Part shown: positions 9,226-17,986 of the stretch, one piece after another
Layout of the letters: every line of letters begins with the position of its first letter
How positions within the stretch are numbered: position 1 is the first letter of the stretch
From: Flavobacteria bacterium BAL38
GTDB taxonomy: Bacteria; Bacteroidota; Bacteroidia; Flavobacteriales; Flavobacteriaceae
Assembly (NCBI GenBank): GCA_000169355.1
Contig: AAXX01000001.1
Location: forward strand, 806,001 to 870,000
Direction: 5' to 3'
DNA: 64,000 nt
Translations under genes and position numbers: made by a program
Notes under the pieces: model-generated
The model's database searches: none
The model's input: the letters and a program-made list of their open reading frames with translations, nothing else
What the model was told of the DNA's origin: nothing

Positions 9226-11397
9226 TTATAATTTTTCTTTAATAAAATTTGTCATTTTTGTGTACAATTGTAATCGTGTTTTTCCACCGTAAATTCCGTG
9301 ATTTTTATCAGGATAAATAGCCCAATCGAACTGCTTGTTCGCCTGAACCAAGGCTTCCACCATTTTCATAGTGTTTTGTATATGAACATTATCATCGGCA
9401 GTTCCATGAACTAATAAAAAGTTACCTTTTAATTTACTTACATGATTTATTGGTGAGTTATTATCATATCCACTTGCATTTTCTTGTGGTGTTTGCATAT
9501 AACGTTCTGTGTAAATGCTATCATAATATCTCCAAGAAGTAACTGGCGCCACTGCAATTGCCATTTTAAACACATCTGCTCCTTGAAATAAACAGTTAGA
9601 AGACATAAATCCGCCATAACTCCAACCAAAGATTCCAATTCTTGATGCATCAACATAATTGTATTTCCCAATTACTTTTGCAGCATCTATTTGATCTTCT
9701 ACTTCGTATTTTCCTAATTCTTTTTGCGTACATTTTTTAAAAGCTGCACCTTTAAAACCTGTACCTCTTCCATCTACACAAGCTACAATATATCCTTGTT
9801 GCGCTAACATCGTAAACCAAAAATCATTAATCCCATTCCATTGATTTACTACTTGCTGTGATCCTGGTCCTGAATATTGAAACATGAAAACTGGATATTT
9901 TTTTGAAGCATCAAAATCTTTTGGCTTAATCATCCATGCATTTAATTGGTGTCCTTTTTCGGTAGTTAATACGAAGAACTCTTTTGGAGTAACATCATAT
10001 TTTGCCAATTTAGTTTCAACCGCTTCGTTAGAAACAATTGTTTTAACAACCGCTCCTGCTTTTGAATCATTTAAAGTATACATTGGTGCGGAAGTTGCAC
10101 TTGAATAAGTATTTATAAAAAATTGGAAGTTCGGGCTAAATGTAGCTGAGTTTGTTCCGGCTTTTGATGATAATCTTGTTTTTGATTTTCCATCAATTTT
10201 AATAGCATAAACATCTCTATTTATTGAACCATTTTCTACAGATTGATAATAAACAGTTCCTGCTTTTTCATCAAATCCATAATATGCAGTTACTTCCCAA
10301 TTTCCATTGGTAATTTGTTTTTTTAGTTTTCCTGATTTATCATAATGATAAATATGATTAAATCCGTCTTTTTCAGAAGTCCAAATAAAACTGTTGTCTT
10401 TTAAAAACGTTAAGTTATCTGTTACATCAACATAAGCACCGTCTTTTTCGTTTAAAACAATTTTAGTTACACCTGAATTGGCATCTACAAAATGTAAGTC
10501 TAAATTATTTTGATGGCGATTCATTACCTGAACACTCAATACTGCAGCATCATTCGTCCATTTAATTCGTGGAATATAAAAATCTTTATAATCTCCTAAA
10601 TTGATTTTTTTAGTTGTTCCTGATTTTAAATCGAATATATGTAAAGAAACAATTGCGTTTTTTTCACCTGCTTTTGGATATTTAAAAACCGTTTGTGTTG
10701 GATACAAACCTTCATTATACATGTCCATAGAAAATTCTGGAACTTCGGTTTCATCAAATTTGATATAGGCCACTTTTGTTCCAGTAACATTCCAATCGTA
10801 AGCTTTTACAAAAGCAAATTCTTCTTCATATACCCAATCTGTAATACCATTAATAATGTGATTTTTCTTTCCGTCTTGCGTTATTTGAATGGTAGCGCTA
10901 GAAATAATATCATGCACATATAAATTATTTTCAAAAGCATAACAAATTTTAGTACCATCTGCAGAAAAAGTAGGTTCTTGAATTTGATTGCTTGTAAATT
11001 TACTTACTTGTTTTGAAGCGATATCATACACAAAAAAATCAGCAGTAAACGAATGACGAAAAATTTGATTTGAGTTAGAAGCAATAAGAAGTTTCTTTTC
11101 ATTTTGATCAAATGAATAACTATCTACAGTCGTAATTTCCTTGTGGTTTTTGGTATCAAACAAAGTACTTACTTTTTCTAAAGTAGCAAAATCATACAAA
11201 TCTATTTGATAACTTTTAGTTGCTCTATCAAAATTTAACACCGTGTATTGATTGGTGTTCTTCATTGCGTTTAATTCGTCCATTCCTTTAGTTCGGAAGG
11301 CTCCGCCCCAAATTTCTTCTAAAGTAATTTTTTGTTGGGCGTTAACTGATAATGAGCTCGCTACAATAAATAATAGCGTAATTACATATTTTTTCAT
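9226..11397 (-). CDS. dipeptidyl peptidase IV-type S9 serine peptidase
   Basis: This 723-residue exported peptidase cleaves N-terminal dipeptides, in the classical family after proline or alanine. A signal peptide (about residues 1-20, ending VNAQ) is followed by a DPPIV_N beta-propeller and a C-terminal alpha/beta-hydrolase domain. The triad is visible: Ser593 in GWSYGG, Asp668 in HGTADDN and His700 in KNHGIYGG, with spacing like mammalian DPP IV. The WVYEEEF segment near residue 190 carries the glutamates that hold the free amino terminus of the substrate. It heads a minus-strand cluster with three peptide transporters, which fits release of dipeptides in the periplasm followed by import. 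Confidence 0.95.
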   Translation of the reverse strand: MKKYVITLLFIVASSLSVNAQQKITLEEIWGGAFRTKGMDELNAMKNTNQYTVLNFDRATKSYQIDLYDFATLEKVSTLFDTKNHKEITTVDSYSFDQNEKKLLIASNSNQIFRHSFTADFFVYDIASKQVSKFTSNQIQEPTFSADGTKICYAFENNLYVHDIISSATIQITQDGKKNHIINGITDWVYEEEFAFVKAYDWNVTGTKVAYIKFDETEVPEFSMDMYNEGLYPTQTVFKYPKAGEKNAIVSLHIFDLKSGTTKKINLGDYKDFYIPRIKWTNDAAVLSVQVMNRHQNNLDLHFVDANSGVTKIVLNEKDGAYVDVTDNLTFLKDNSFIWTSEKDGFNHIYHYDKSGKLKKQITNGNWEVTAYYGFDEKAGTVYYQSVENGSINRDVYAIKIDGKSKTRLSSKAGTNSATFSPNFQFFINTYSSATSAPMYTLNDSKAGAVVKTIVSNEAVETKLAKYDVTPKEFFVLTTEKGHQLNAWMIKPKDFDASKKYPVFMFQYSGPGSQQVVNQWNGINDFWFTMLAQQGYIVACVDGRGTGFKGAAFKKCTQKELGKYEVEDQIDAAKVIGKYNYVDASRIGIFGWSYGGFMSSNCLFQGADVFKMAIAVAPVTSWRYYDSIYTERYMQTPQENASGYDNNSPINHVSKLKGNFLLVHGTADDNVHIQNTMKMVEALVQANKQFDWAIYPDKNHGIYGGKTRLQLYTKMTNFIKEKL

Positions 11398-11495
11398 GGG
11401 AATTAAGTTCTAAAAAACACCAATTTTAGTGAAAATATATGAAATAACCATAATTTTAACTGTATTTATTCAAATCCATATAATCTCAAATTTAT

Positions 11496-11503
11496 TATCT
11501 TTG
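11496..11503 (+). promoter_or_regulatory. candidate -7 box (TATCTTTG) for the HMG-CoA reductase gene
   Basis: TATCTTTG fits the Bacteroidota TAnnTTTG consensus exactly and ends 17 bases before the ATG, giving a short leader. It lies in the 123-base divergent gap between the DPP IV-type gene and this gene. A -33 element was not clear. Confidence 0.55.
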
Positions 11504-11520
11504 TTGTTTATTGATAAAAT

Positions 11521-12837
11521 ATGAATCAAAATATAAAAGGATTTTCTAAACTTTCTAAAGAAGAAAAAATAAATTGGATAACAAGCACTTATTTTTCAAA
11601 TCCAAATGAAGCAAAAGACAGCCTTACCAAATATTGGAATTCTGATGAAAATTTGCAAAAACTTCATGATGAATTCATCGAAAACACACTTACCAATTTC
11701 TATTTGCCTTATGGTGTAGCGCCAAATTTCATAATTAACGGAAAAGACTACACCCTACCTATGGCTGTTGAAGAAAGTTCTGTGGTGGCCGCAGCTTCTA
11801 AAGCTGCAAAATTTTGGGGAGAACGTGGAGGTTTTAAAACCACTATTATTAATACCGAAAAAATTGGTCAAGTTCATTTTATCTTCCAAGGTACATCAGA
11901 AAAATTAAACAGTTTTTTTAATCAAATAAAACCGCAATTCTTTTTAGATACTGCAGAAATCACCAAAAACATGCAAAAACGTGGTGGTGGTATTTTAAAT
12001 ATTGAACTGCGCGACAAAACAGCTGAAGTTCCAAACTATTACCAATTACATGCTACTTTTAACACAAAAGACAGCATGGGAGCTAATTTTATTAATACGT
12101 GTTTGGAACAATTTGCTAAAACTTTAGAATCGCAAGCAAATGAGTTTGACGGATTTTTACCAGAAGAAAAAAACGTTCAAATTATCATGAGTATTTTAAG
12201 TAATTATGTGCCCAATTGTTTGGTACGAGCGGAAGTTTCTTGTCCAATTGAACAGCTTTCAGAATCAACAACTATAGATTCAACTGAATTTGCTCAAAAA
12301 TTTGCAACAGCAGTTAAAATTGCAGAAATAGAACCCTATCGTGCGGTTACACACAACAAAGGTATTATGAACGGCATTGACGCTGTAGTTGTAGCAACTG
12401 GAAATGATTTTAGAGCAGTAGAAGCGGGTGTTCATGCATACGCAAGCAGATCAGGGCAATATTCAAGTTTATCACACGTTAAAATAGAAAACGGCATTTT
12501 TACTTTTTGGATGGATGTTCCTTTAGCGCTTGGAACTGTAGGTGGCTTAACATCATTACATCCGTTAGTGAAATTCTCAATGGAATTATTACAAAATCCT
12601 TCTGCCGAAGAATTAATGCAAATAGTTGCAGCAGCTGGCTTAGCCCAAAATTTTGCAGCATTGCGTTCGTTAACCACAACTGGAATTCAACAAGGACATA
12701 TGAAAATGCATTTGATGAATATCTTAAATCAACATCAAGCTACTAAAGAAGAAAAACAAAAAGTTGTGGCTTATTTTAAAGATACTACCGTAACTCATAG
12801 CTTAGTAATTGATTATTTAGAAAAAATAAGAGCGTAA
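11521..12837 (+). CDS. mvaA: hydroxymethylglutaryl-CoA reductase, class II
   Basis: This enzyme interconverts HMG-CoA and mevalonate, the committed step of the mevalonate route to isoprenoids. The 438-residue length and motifs fit the bacterial class II form. Catalytic residues can be placed by spacing: Lys280 in HNKGIMNG, Asp296 in ATGNDFR and His393 in QQGHMKMH; the EESSVVAAASKAAKFW stretch binds substrate. Its partner, a GHMP kinase, starts 14 bases downstream, so they form a two-gene unit. In this context the enzyme most likely works in the biosynthetic direction, even though class II enzymes are often labelled degradative. The other mevalonate genes lie at 28.9-31.3 kb. Confidence 0.95.
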   Translation: MNQNIKGFSKLSKEEKINWITSTYFSNPNEAKDSLTKYWNSDENLQKLHDEFIENTLTNFYLPYGVAPNFIINGKDYTLPMAVEESSVVAAASKAAKFWGERGGFKTTIINTEKIGQVHFIFQGTSEKLNSFFNQIKPQFFLDTAEITKNMQKRGGGILNIELRDKTAEVPNYYQLHATFNTKDSMGANFINTCLEQFAKTLESQANEFDGFLPEEKNVQIIMSILSNYVPNCLVRAEVSCPIEQLSESTTIDSTEFAQKFATAVKIAEIEPYRAVTHNKGIMNGIDAVVVATGNDFRAVEAGVHAYASRSGQYSSLSHVKIENGIFTFWMDVPLALGTVGGLTSLHPLVKFSMELLQNPSAEELMQIVAAAGLAQNFAALRSLTTTGIQQGHMKMHLMNILNQHQATKEEKQKVVAYFKDTTVTHSLVIDYLEKIRA

Positions 12838-12851
12838 TTGACACTTACAAA

Positions 12852-13766
12852 ATGATGCAAAATCAAACGTTTTATAGTAACGGAAAATTATTACTTACAG
12901 GTGAATATGTTGTACTTGATGGCGCAAAAGCATTAGCCATACCAACACGTTTTGGCCAAAATCTTATTGTAAAAGAAGGAGCCAATAAGCAAATAGAATG
13001 GGTTAGTTTTGATGCTGATAAAAGTATTTGGTTTCAAGACACTATTCCTTTTGATTCTATAAAAGAAAAAACAACAGACAAAAACGAGGGCGTAAAAAAT
13101 ACCTTAATAGAAATTTTACACCAAGCTTATTTGCAAAATCCTAACTTTTTAAATGAAGAAGGGTATAAAGTTGAAACTCATTTAAGTTTTCCTAGAGCTT
13201 GGGGTTTGGGCACTTCTTCCACTTTGATAAACAACATAGGACAATGGCTGCAAATTGACGCATTTGAATTGCTTACCAAAAGTTTTGGTGGTAGTGGTTA
13301 TGACATCGCCTGTGCACAAACTAATTTGCCAATAATTTACCAATTAGAAAACGAAATACCCCATTTTAAAACCGTACACTTTGATCCTAAATTTAAAGAA
13401 AACATTCATTTTGTGTATTTGAATCAAAAACAAAGTAGTAAATCTGCTATTTCAAATTATTTAACACAACGCCATAAAACCACTAAAATAATTTCAAAAA
13501 TCAACACCATAACGTATCAAGCCATAGATTCTGCAGAAGGGAAAGAATTTGCTAAACTAATGGAACAACATGAAATTATAATGAGCGATGTATTAGAAAC
13601 CAAAACAGTTAAAGAAAAATTGTTTCCAGATTTCAAAGGGGTTGTAAAAAGTCTTGGTGCTTGGGGAGGTGATTTTGTAATGGTTATTTCAAAAGAAAAT
13701 CCAACGAATTATTTTATAAACAAAGGTTACCCAACTATCTTTTCTTATGAAGAAATGGTTTTATAA
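12852..13766 (+). CDS. GYDIA-family GHMP kinase (probable phosphomevalonate kinase)
   Basis: This 304-residue GHMP-superfamily kinase has the N-terminal KLLLTGEYVVLDGAKALAIP segment, the ATP-binding RAWGLGTSSTLINN loop and the sequence GGSGYDIACA (Gly149-Tyr150-Asp151) that names the family. The C-terminal SLGAWGGDFVM stretch replaces the usual GHMP motif 3. Mevalonate kinase and diphosphomevalonate decarboxylase are encoded elsewhere in the window and no other phosphomevalonate kinase is visible, so the missing step is the best guess for this gene. That is inference from pathway completion. Two ATG codons are adjacent; either start gives essentially the same protein. Confidence 0.85.
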   Translation: MMQNQTFYSNGKLLLTGEYVVLDGAKALAIPTRFGQNLIVKEGANKQIEWVSFDADKSIWFQDTIPFDSIKEKTTDKNEGVKNTLIEILHQAYLQNPNFLNEEGYKVETHLSFPRAWGLGTSSTLINNIGQWLQIDAFELLTKSFGGSGYDIACAQTNLPIIYQLENEIPHFKTVHFDPKFKENIHFVYLNQKQSSKSAISNYLTQRHKTTKIISKINTITYQAIDSAEGKEFAKLMEQHEIIMSDVLETKTVKEKLFPDFKGVVKSLGAWGGDFVMVISKENPTNYFINKGYPTIFSYEEMVL

Positions 13767-13786
13767 TTTTAAAACCTATTAAAAAC

Positions 13787-13812
13787 AAAAAATCCCGACA
13801 ATGTCGGGATTT
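13787..13812 (-). terminator. rho-independent terminator after tRNA-Phe
   Basis: ATCCCGACA and TGTCGGGAT (13792-13810) form a 9-bp GC-rich stem with a one-base centre, drawn on paper as a slightly larger loop. It is followed on the minus strand by TTTTTTGTTTTT. It starts four bases beyond the tRNA 3' end. Confidence 0.85.
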
Positions 13813-13815
13813 AAG

Positions 13816-13888
13816 TGGTACCTCCAGGGATCGAACCAGGGACACATGGATTTTCAGTCCATTGCTCTACCATCTGAGCTAAGGTACC
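13816..13888 (-). tRNA. tRNA-Phe (anticodon GAA)
   Basis: The minus strand folds as a 73-base tRNA. The acceptor arms GGTACCT and AGGTACC pair perfectly with discriminator A. The D arm is GCTCAGATGGTAGAGC. The anticodon stem-loop ATGGACTGAAAATCCAT carries GAA, and the T arm CCTGGTTCGATCCCTGG is standard. CCA is not encoded. The gene is alone on the minus strand between two plus-strand operons and has its own terminator. Confidence 0.97.
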
Positions 13889-13983
13889 TTAACAATTTAG
13901 AGCATTACTGCTTGTTGATTGCGGGTGCAAATATATAACGATTTTTATATTTTCCAAAACAAATAATAAAAAAAATCAATTTG

Positions 13984-13991
13984 TATATTTG
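13984..13991 (+). promoter_or_regulatory. candidate -7 box (TATATTTG) for coaX
   Basis: TATATTTG matches TAnnTTTG and ends 19 bases before the ATG at 14011. Its position argues against translation from the in-frame TTG at 13981, which would lie upstream of the expected transcript start. Confidence 0.6.
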
Positions 13992-14010
13992 CAATTCCAA
14001 AAACAAAACC

Positions 14011-14745
14011 ATGCTTTTAACAATAGATGTTGGAAATTCAAGAATTAAAGTTGCTGTATTTGAATACAATAAGAAAATTGAGCTTTGTATTTTTGAAACA
14101 AAAAATGCTTTAAAAAACTTTGAAAATATTTTTGAAAAATATTCAAATATCAAAAAAATCATACTTTCTTCGGTAGGAAAACTTGATGAAGACACTTTAA
14201 ATTTTATAAAAAATCGATTTCCAACGGAAGAAATTAGTCATAAAACAAAATTTCCTTTTACCAATTTATATGCAACTCCACAAACATTAGGAATTGATCG
14301 CATGGTATTAGCCGCTGGTGCAACACTTTTATATCCTAACAAGAATAGATTAATAATTGATGCTGGCACTTGTATTACCTATGACTTTGTAGATAATAAA
14401 AACCAGTATTTAGGAGGAGCTATTTCCCCAGGAATAAAAACAAGGTATAAAAGTTTAAATGATTATACCGCTAAACTACCTCTTTTAGAAAAAAAAGAAA
14501 TTGATTACTTAACAGGAAACTCGACCGAAAATTCTATTAATAGCGGAGTAATTAATGGCGTTTGTTTTGAAATTGAAGGGTTTATTTCACAATATTCTCT
14601 TAAAAATCAAGATTTAACAATAATTTTAACAGGAGGAGATGCAGATTTTTTGGCTAAAAGATTAAAAAGCACCATATTTGCCAATTCAAATTTCTTATTA
14701 GAAAGTTTGAACTTATTATCACTATACATAAATGAAAATGATTAA
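14011..14745 (+). CDS. coaX: type III pantothenate kinase
   Basis: CoaX phosphorylates pantothenate in the first step of coenzyme A synthesis. The 244-residue form starting at the ATG at 14011 begins MLLTIDVGNSRIKVAVF, with the phosphate-binding DxGNS motif in place. TLGIDRM near residue 93 and DAGTCITYDF near 117 are the other ASKHA-fold motifs, and GGAISPGI follows. An upstream TTG would add ten residues but overlaps a promoter-like box and is rejected. The last 14 bases overlap the start of the outer-membrane protein gene, so the two are translationally linked. Coding appears complete. Confidence 0.95.
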   Translation: MLLTIDVGNSRIKVAVFEYNKKIELCIFETKNALKNFENIFEKYSNIKKIILSSVGKLDEDTLNFIKNRFPTEEISHKTKFPFTNLYATPQTLGIDRMVLAAGATLLYPNKNRLIIDAGTCITYDFVDNKNQYLGGAISPGIKTRYKSLNDYTAKLPLLEKKEIDYLTGNSTENSINSGVINGVCFEIEGFISQYSLKNQDLTIILTGGDADFLAKRLKSTIFANSNFLLESLNLLSLYINEND

Positions 14746-15994
14746 AAAACTTATAGTATTTGCTAGTATTTTTGTATCAATAGCTTCTTGGAGTCAGGAC
14801 AATACCGCATCGCCTTATTCTTTTTACGGATTAGGTGAAGTAAAATTTAAAGGAACTCAAGATTCTAAATCAATGGGTGGATTAGCAATAACTGGAGATA
14901 GTATTCAGCTAAGCTTAATGAATCCGGCTTCCTATTCAAAATTAAAATTAACAACATTTGCAGTTGGAGGAACTAATTCTTCAACAAAATTCAACACAGA
15001 TGTTGCTTCAGAAAAAGCGCAAAGAACAAGTTTTGATTATCTTGCAATAGGATTGCCTTTAGGTAAATTCGGAGTAGCATTTGGGCTAATGCCTTATTCT
15101 GCCGTTGGATATAGAAATGAAAACACTGTTGAAACCTCAGAAGATACTAGATACTACAAATCTCAAGGGAATGGATTTATCAACAAAGTATTTGTAGGAA
15201 GTTCTTATACCGTTAATGAAAATTTTAGCTTTGGTGCTGATATAGCTTACCATTTTGGAGATTTTACTAATGAATTTACCGAAAGAGTTTTATCTCCAGA
15301 TTTCACACAATACTCAACACGCGAAAGAAACATAACTCAGTTAAGTGGTGTTTCATTTAACTTAGGATTACTTTACAACACCAAAATAGATTCTAAATTA
15401 ACACTACAATCGAGTCTAACTTATACAACTGAAGGTAAATTAAACACTGATAATTCCAGAAACATAGCAACTGTTATTTACACAACTTCTGGAACAGAAT
15501 TATCTAGTGATAGTGAAGATATTACTTTACCAAATAAAGAATTAATCATGCCAAGCCGATTAAGTTTAGGCTTAGGTTTAGGCGAAAATAAAAAATGGTT
15601 AATAGGAACTGAGCTTACTTTTACTCAAAACAAAAACTTAGTTAATAGATTTGCTGAAAACACTAATGTATCGTATGAAAATTCAACACGATTTGCTTTA
15701 GGCGGATATTACATTCCAAAATATGATTCTTTTTCAAATTACCTTGCACGAATTGTTTATAGAGCTGGTTTCAAATACGAAAACACAGGTTTAGTTATAA
15801 ATAATGAAAGTATAAAAGACTATGGCATGAATTTTGGTTTAGGTGTACCACTAGGTTTTTCTAAAGTTGACTTAGGTTTTGAATTTGGAAAAAGAGGAAC
15901 CACAACAAACGGATTAATTGAAGAAAACTATTTTAACTTAAGCATTGGATTAAATCTTAGTGCAAAATGGTTTGAAAGAAGAAAAATTGATTAA
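14732..15994 (+). CDS. outer-membrane beta-barrel protein, function unknown
   Basis: This 420-residue protein has a signal peptide (about residues 1-21, ending SWSQ) and then a long run of alternating hydrophobic and polar strands typical of a beta barrel. It opens with SPYSFYGLGEVKFKGT and ends in a strand before a short basic tail. The layout resembles the FadL/OmpP1-like barrels often found next to coaX in flavobacteria, but the ligand is unknown. The start overlaps coaX by 14 bases; a second ATG two codons on is also possible. Neighbours (TPR protein, lptC) suggest an envelope-assembly operon. Confidence 0.75.
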   Translation: MKMIKKLIVFASIFVSIASWSQDNTASPYSFYGLGEVKFKGTQDSKSMGGLAITGDSIQLSLMNPASYSKLKLTTFAVGGTNSSTKFNTDVASEKAQRTSFDYLAIGLPLGKFGVAFGLMPYSAVGYRNENTVETSEDTRYYKSQGNGFINKVFVGSSYTVNENFSFGADIAYHFGDFTNEFTERVLSPDFTQYSTRERNITQLSGVSFNLGLLYNTKIDSKLTLQSSLTYTTEGKLNTDNSRNIATVIYTTSGTELSSDSEDITLPNKELIMPSRLSLGLGLGENKKWLIGTELTFTQNKNLVNRFAENTNVSYENSTRFALGGYYIPKYDSFSNYLARIVYRAGFKYENTGLVINNESIKDYGMNFGLGVPLGFSKVDLGFEFGKRGTTTNGLIEENYFNLSIGLNLSAKWFERRKID

Positions 15995-16015
15995 TAATTA
16001 TTTATAAGCAGAAAA

Positions 16016-17377
16016 ATGAAAACGAAATTAACTTTGCTACTTATAGCTACAGCTAGTTTTTTTGTTCAAGCACAAAACTCAGAGGCTTGCACTGAAACAT
16101 TAAGTTTAATGGTAACTTCAGCTAAAGCTAAAGATGTGTCAGCCTATGACTATTTAACAACATTAAGAAAAGATTGTCCTTCTTTTCATAAAAGTATTTA
16201 TTCGTATGGCGAAGTAGCTATTAAACTTAAAATTGAAAAAGCTACAACAGCTCAAGATAAAGAGAAATTTGTTCGTGATTTATTAAAATTGTACGATGAA
16301 CACGATCAATATTTTCCTGATAATGGCGCTGGAAACAAAATGAAAAAAGGATTGGCTTTATTTGATAATAAAATTGGAACATCTGACGAAGTATTTCAAT
16401 TATTAGATGTTGCCTTTAAAACTGATTATGCTAATTTTAAATACGCTAAAGCAATTTACGTTTACTTTGAAATCTTAGTAAGCAACCACAAAGCTAACAA
16501 AGGTGTTGAATTACAACAAGTATTTGATAAGTATGACGATTTAACTAAAAAATTAGATGAAGAAGAAGATGAATTATCTAATGAAAAAGATGGTTTATTA
16601 AGTAAAGAAGAAGCTGGACAAGCTTTAACAGACAAAGAAAACACAAGAAAAGCTAGACTTGAAAATAATTTAGAGATATTTGAAAGCGTAAGAAATGATA
16701 TGGATAATATTATTCTAGAACTTTCAACTTGTGCTAAGTTAATTCCTTTCTATCAAAAAGGTTTTGAGCAAAACAAAACTAATGAAGAATGGTTAAAAAG
16801 AGCAACTAATCGTTTAGAAGCAAAAGAATGTGATTCTGATCCTTTATTCTCTAAAATGTCTGAAGCGCTTTACAAATTAAACCCAAGTGCAGAAGCAGCT
16901 GAAAAATTAGGCGTTGTTGAATATCAAAGAAAAAATGTAACAAAAGCAATGGAGTATTTTAACCAAGCTGCTGATTTACATACAGATAACACTAAAAAAG
17001 CTAATATTTATTACAAGATAGCAAGTTTATATAGTAAATCAAATAAAGTGCAGTCTCGTGCGTATGCAAGAAAAGCAATACAAGTAAAACCTTCTTATGG
17101 AAAAGCATACTTATTAATTGCATCTCTTTACGGAAGTAGCATAAACGAATGTGGTAATGACCAATTTGAAAAAAGAGCTATGTACTGGTTAGCGGCTCAA
17201 TACTGTGAAAAAGCTGCTGCTGCAGATTCAACTTTAAAAGGAAAAGCAAGTAGCGATGCTGCAAGATACAGAGCTGCTGCACCTTCTAAAACAGAAATCT
17301 TTCAGTCAGGAAAACAAGGTCAAAGAATTGCCTTTAACTGCTGGGTAGGAGAAAGTATTGTAGTTCCAAGTTTATAA
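16016..17377 (+). CDS. exported tetratricopeptide-repeat protein
   Basis: This 453-residue protein has a signal peptide (about residues 1-19, ending FVQAQ). It is largely helical, with a charged coiled-coil-like segment near residues 175-215 (KKLDEEEDELSNEK) and TPR-like repeats at about 285-380, including AAEKLGVVEYQRKNVTKAME. The C-terminal tail, which contains FNCWVGESIVVPSL, looks like a separate conserved patch. It lies 21 bases after the barrel gene and two bases before lptC, inside one plus-strand run. A scaffold role in the periplasm is plausible but not shown. No catalytic motif was recognised. Confidence 0.75.
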   Translation: MKTKLTLLLIATASFFVQAQNSEACTETLSLMVTSAKAKDVSAYDYLTTLRKDCPSFHKSIYSYGEVAIKLKIEKATTAQDKEKFVRDLLKLYDEHDQYFPDNGAGNKMKKGLALFDNKIGTSDEVFQLLDVAFKTDYANFKYAKAIYVYFEILVSNHKANKGVELQQVFDKYDDLTKKLDEEEDELSNEKDGLLSKEEAGQALTDKENTRKARLENNLEIFESVRNDMDNIILELSTCAKLIPFYQKGFEQNKTNEEWLKRATNRLEAKECDSDPLFSKMSEALYKLNPSAEAAEKLGVVEYQRKNVTKAMEYFNQAADLHTDNTKKANIYYKIASLYSKSNKVQSRAYARKAIQVKPSYGKAYLLIASLYGSSINECGNDQFEKRAMYWLAAQYCEKAAAADSTLKGKASSDAARYRAAAPSKTEIFQSGKQGQRIAFNCWVGESIVVPSL

Positions 17378-17378
17378 G

Positions 17379-17939
17379 ATGAAACTCTTTATTAAAAATA
17401 ATATTTTAAACATGGTCACGATTTTAATCGTGACTATGTTTTTTTCATGTGAAAGCGACATAAAAAAAGTACAGCATCTTAGCGAAACTATTTTTATTCC
17501 TACTGGGGAAGCTGACACAATAAATTTAAAATACACCGATTCTGGACGAATAAAATCTATTTTAAAGAGTCCAAAAATGCTAGACTACAGTAGCATAACA
17601 AATCCTTTTACAGAATTTCCTAAAGGAATACACGTTACACTATTTGACAATAACGGAAACACCACAACTATTGTTTCCGATTATGCCATATCGTATAAAA
17701 AAACCAGTATCATCGACTTACAAGGCAATGTAACTATAAGCTCACAAAACGGCAAAAAATTAGAAACAGAACAATTGTACTTTGATCAAAAAAACGAATG
17801 GTTTTTTACCGAAAAACATTTTAAATATTCAGATGAATCTGGTGGTTACTTAGAAGGTCCAGGAGTAGACTTTAGTAAAGACTTTAAAATATTTAACATG
17901 CAACAAAGTAGTGGCGAAGTAAACACAACTGACAAATAA
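17379..17939 (+). CDS. lptC: LptC-like LPS export protein
   Basis: LptC is the bitopic periplasmic link that passes lipopolysaccharide from LptBFG to LptA. This 186-residue protein has a hydrophobic N-terminus ending FFSC, so Cys24 could be lipidated, followed by beta-strand repeats: ADTINLKYTDSGRIKSILKS, HVTLFDNNGNTTTIVSDYA, IIDLQGNVTISSQNGKKLET and QLYFDQKNEWFFTE. This is the LptC/OstA-like pattern. The start codon is two bases after the TPR gene stop. A strong terminator-like hairpin lies inside its signal-sequence codons (17409-17445). ATG at 17412 is an alternative start but would remove the basic N-region. Confidence 0.85.
   Translation: MKLFIKNNILNMVTILIVTMFFSCESDIKKVQHLSETIFIPTGEADTINLKYTDSGRIKSILKSPKMLDYSSITNPFTEFPKGIHVTLFDNNGNTTTIVSDYAISYKKTSIIDLQGNVTISSQNGKKLETEQLYFDQKNEWFFTEKHFKYSDESGGYLEGPGVDFSKDFKIFNMQQSSGEVNTTDK
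17409..17445 (+). terminator. terminator-like hairpin inside lptC
   Basis: Bases 17409-17423 and 17426-17440 pair over 15 bp with a single G-T wobble and a minimal loop, and a run of seven T (17439-17445) follows. The stem encodes NMVTILIVTMF of the LptC N-terminus. It lies 30 bases after the TPR stop codon, so it may end or attenuate the coaX-TPR transcript. Confidence 0.7.
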
Positions 17940-17943
17940 TTGC

Positions 17944-17970
17944 TTTGTATTTCTCTTTTTATTACATTTG
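17944..17970 (+). promoter_or_regulatory. candidate promoter for the small membrane protein/CNNM/ppiD run
   Basis: TTTG at 17944-17947 and TACATTTG at 17963-17970 match the Bacteroidota -33 and -7 elements with 19 bases between element starts. They lie 16 bases before the ATG at 17987. Confidence 0.6.
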
Positions 17971-17986
17971 ATAAAATTATTTCACT

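Noticed and set aside
12432..12677. Antisense frames within the HMG-CoA reductase gene
   Set aside because: They lie wholly inside a confident gene, have no family features and follow its codon pattern in mirror.
13981..14010. Upstream TTG start for coaX
   Set aside because: It overlaps a TAnnTTTG promoter-like box and adds residues not expected before the DVGNS motif.
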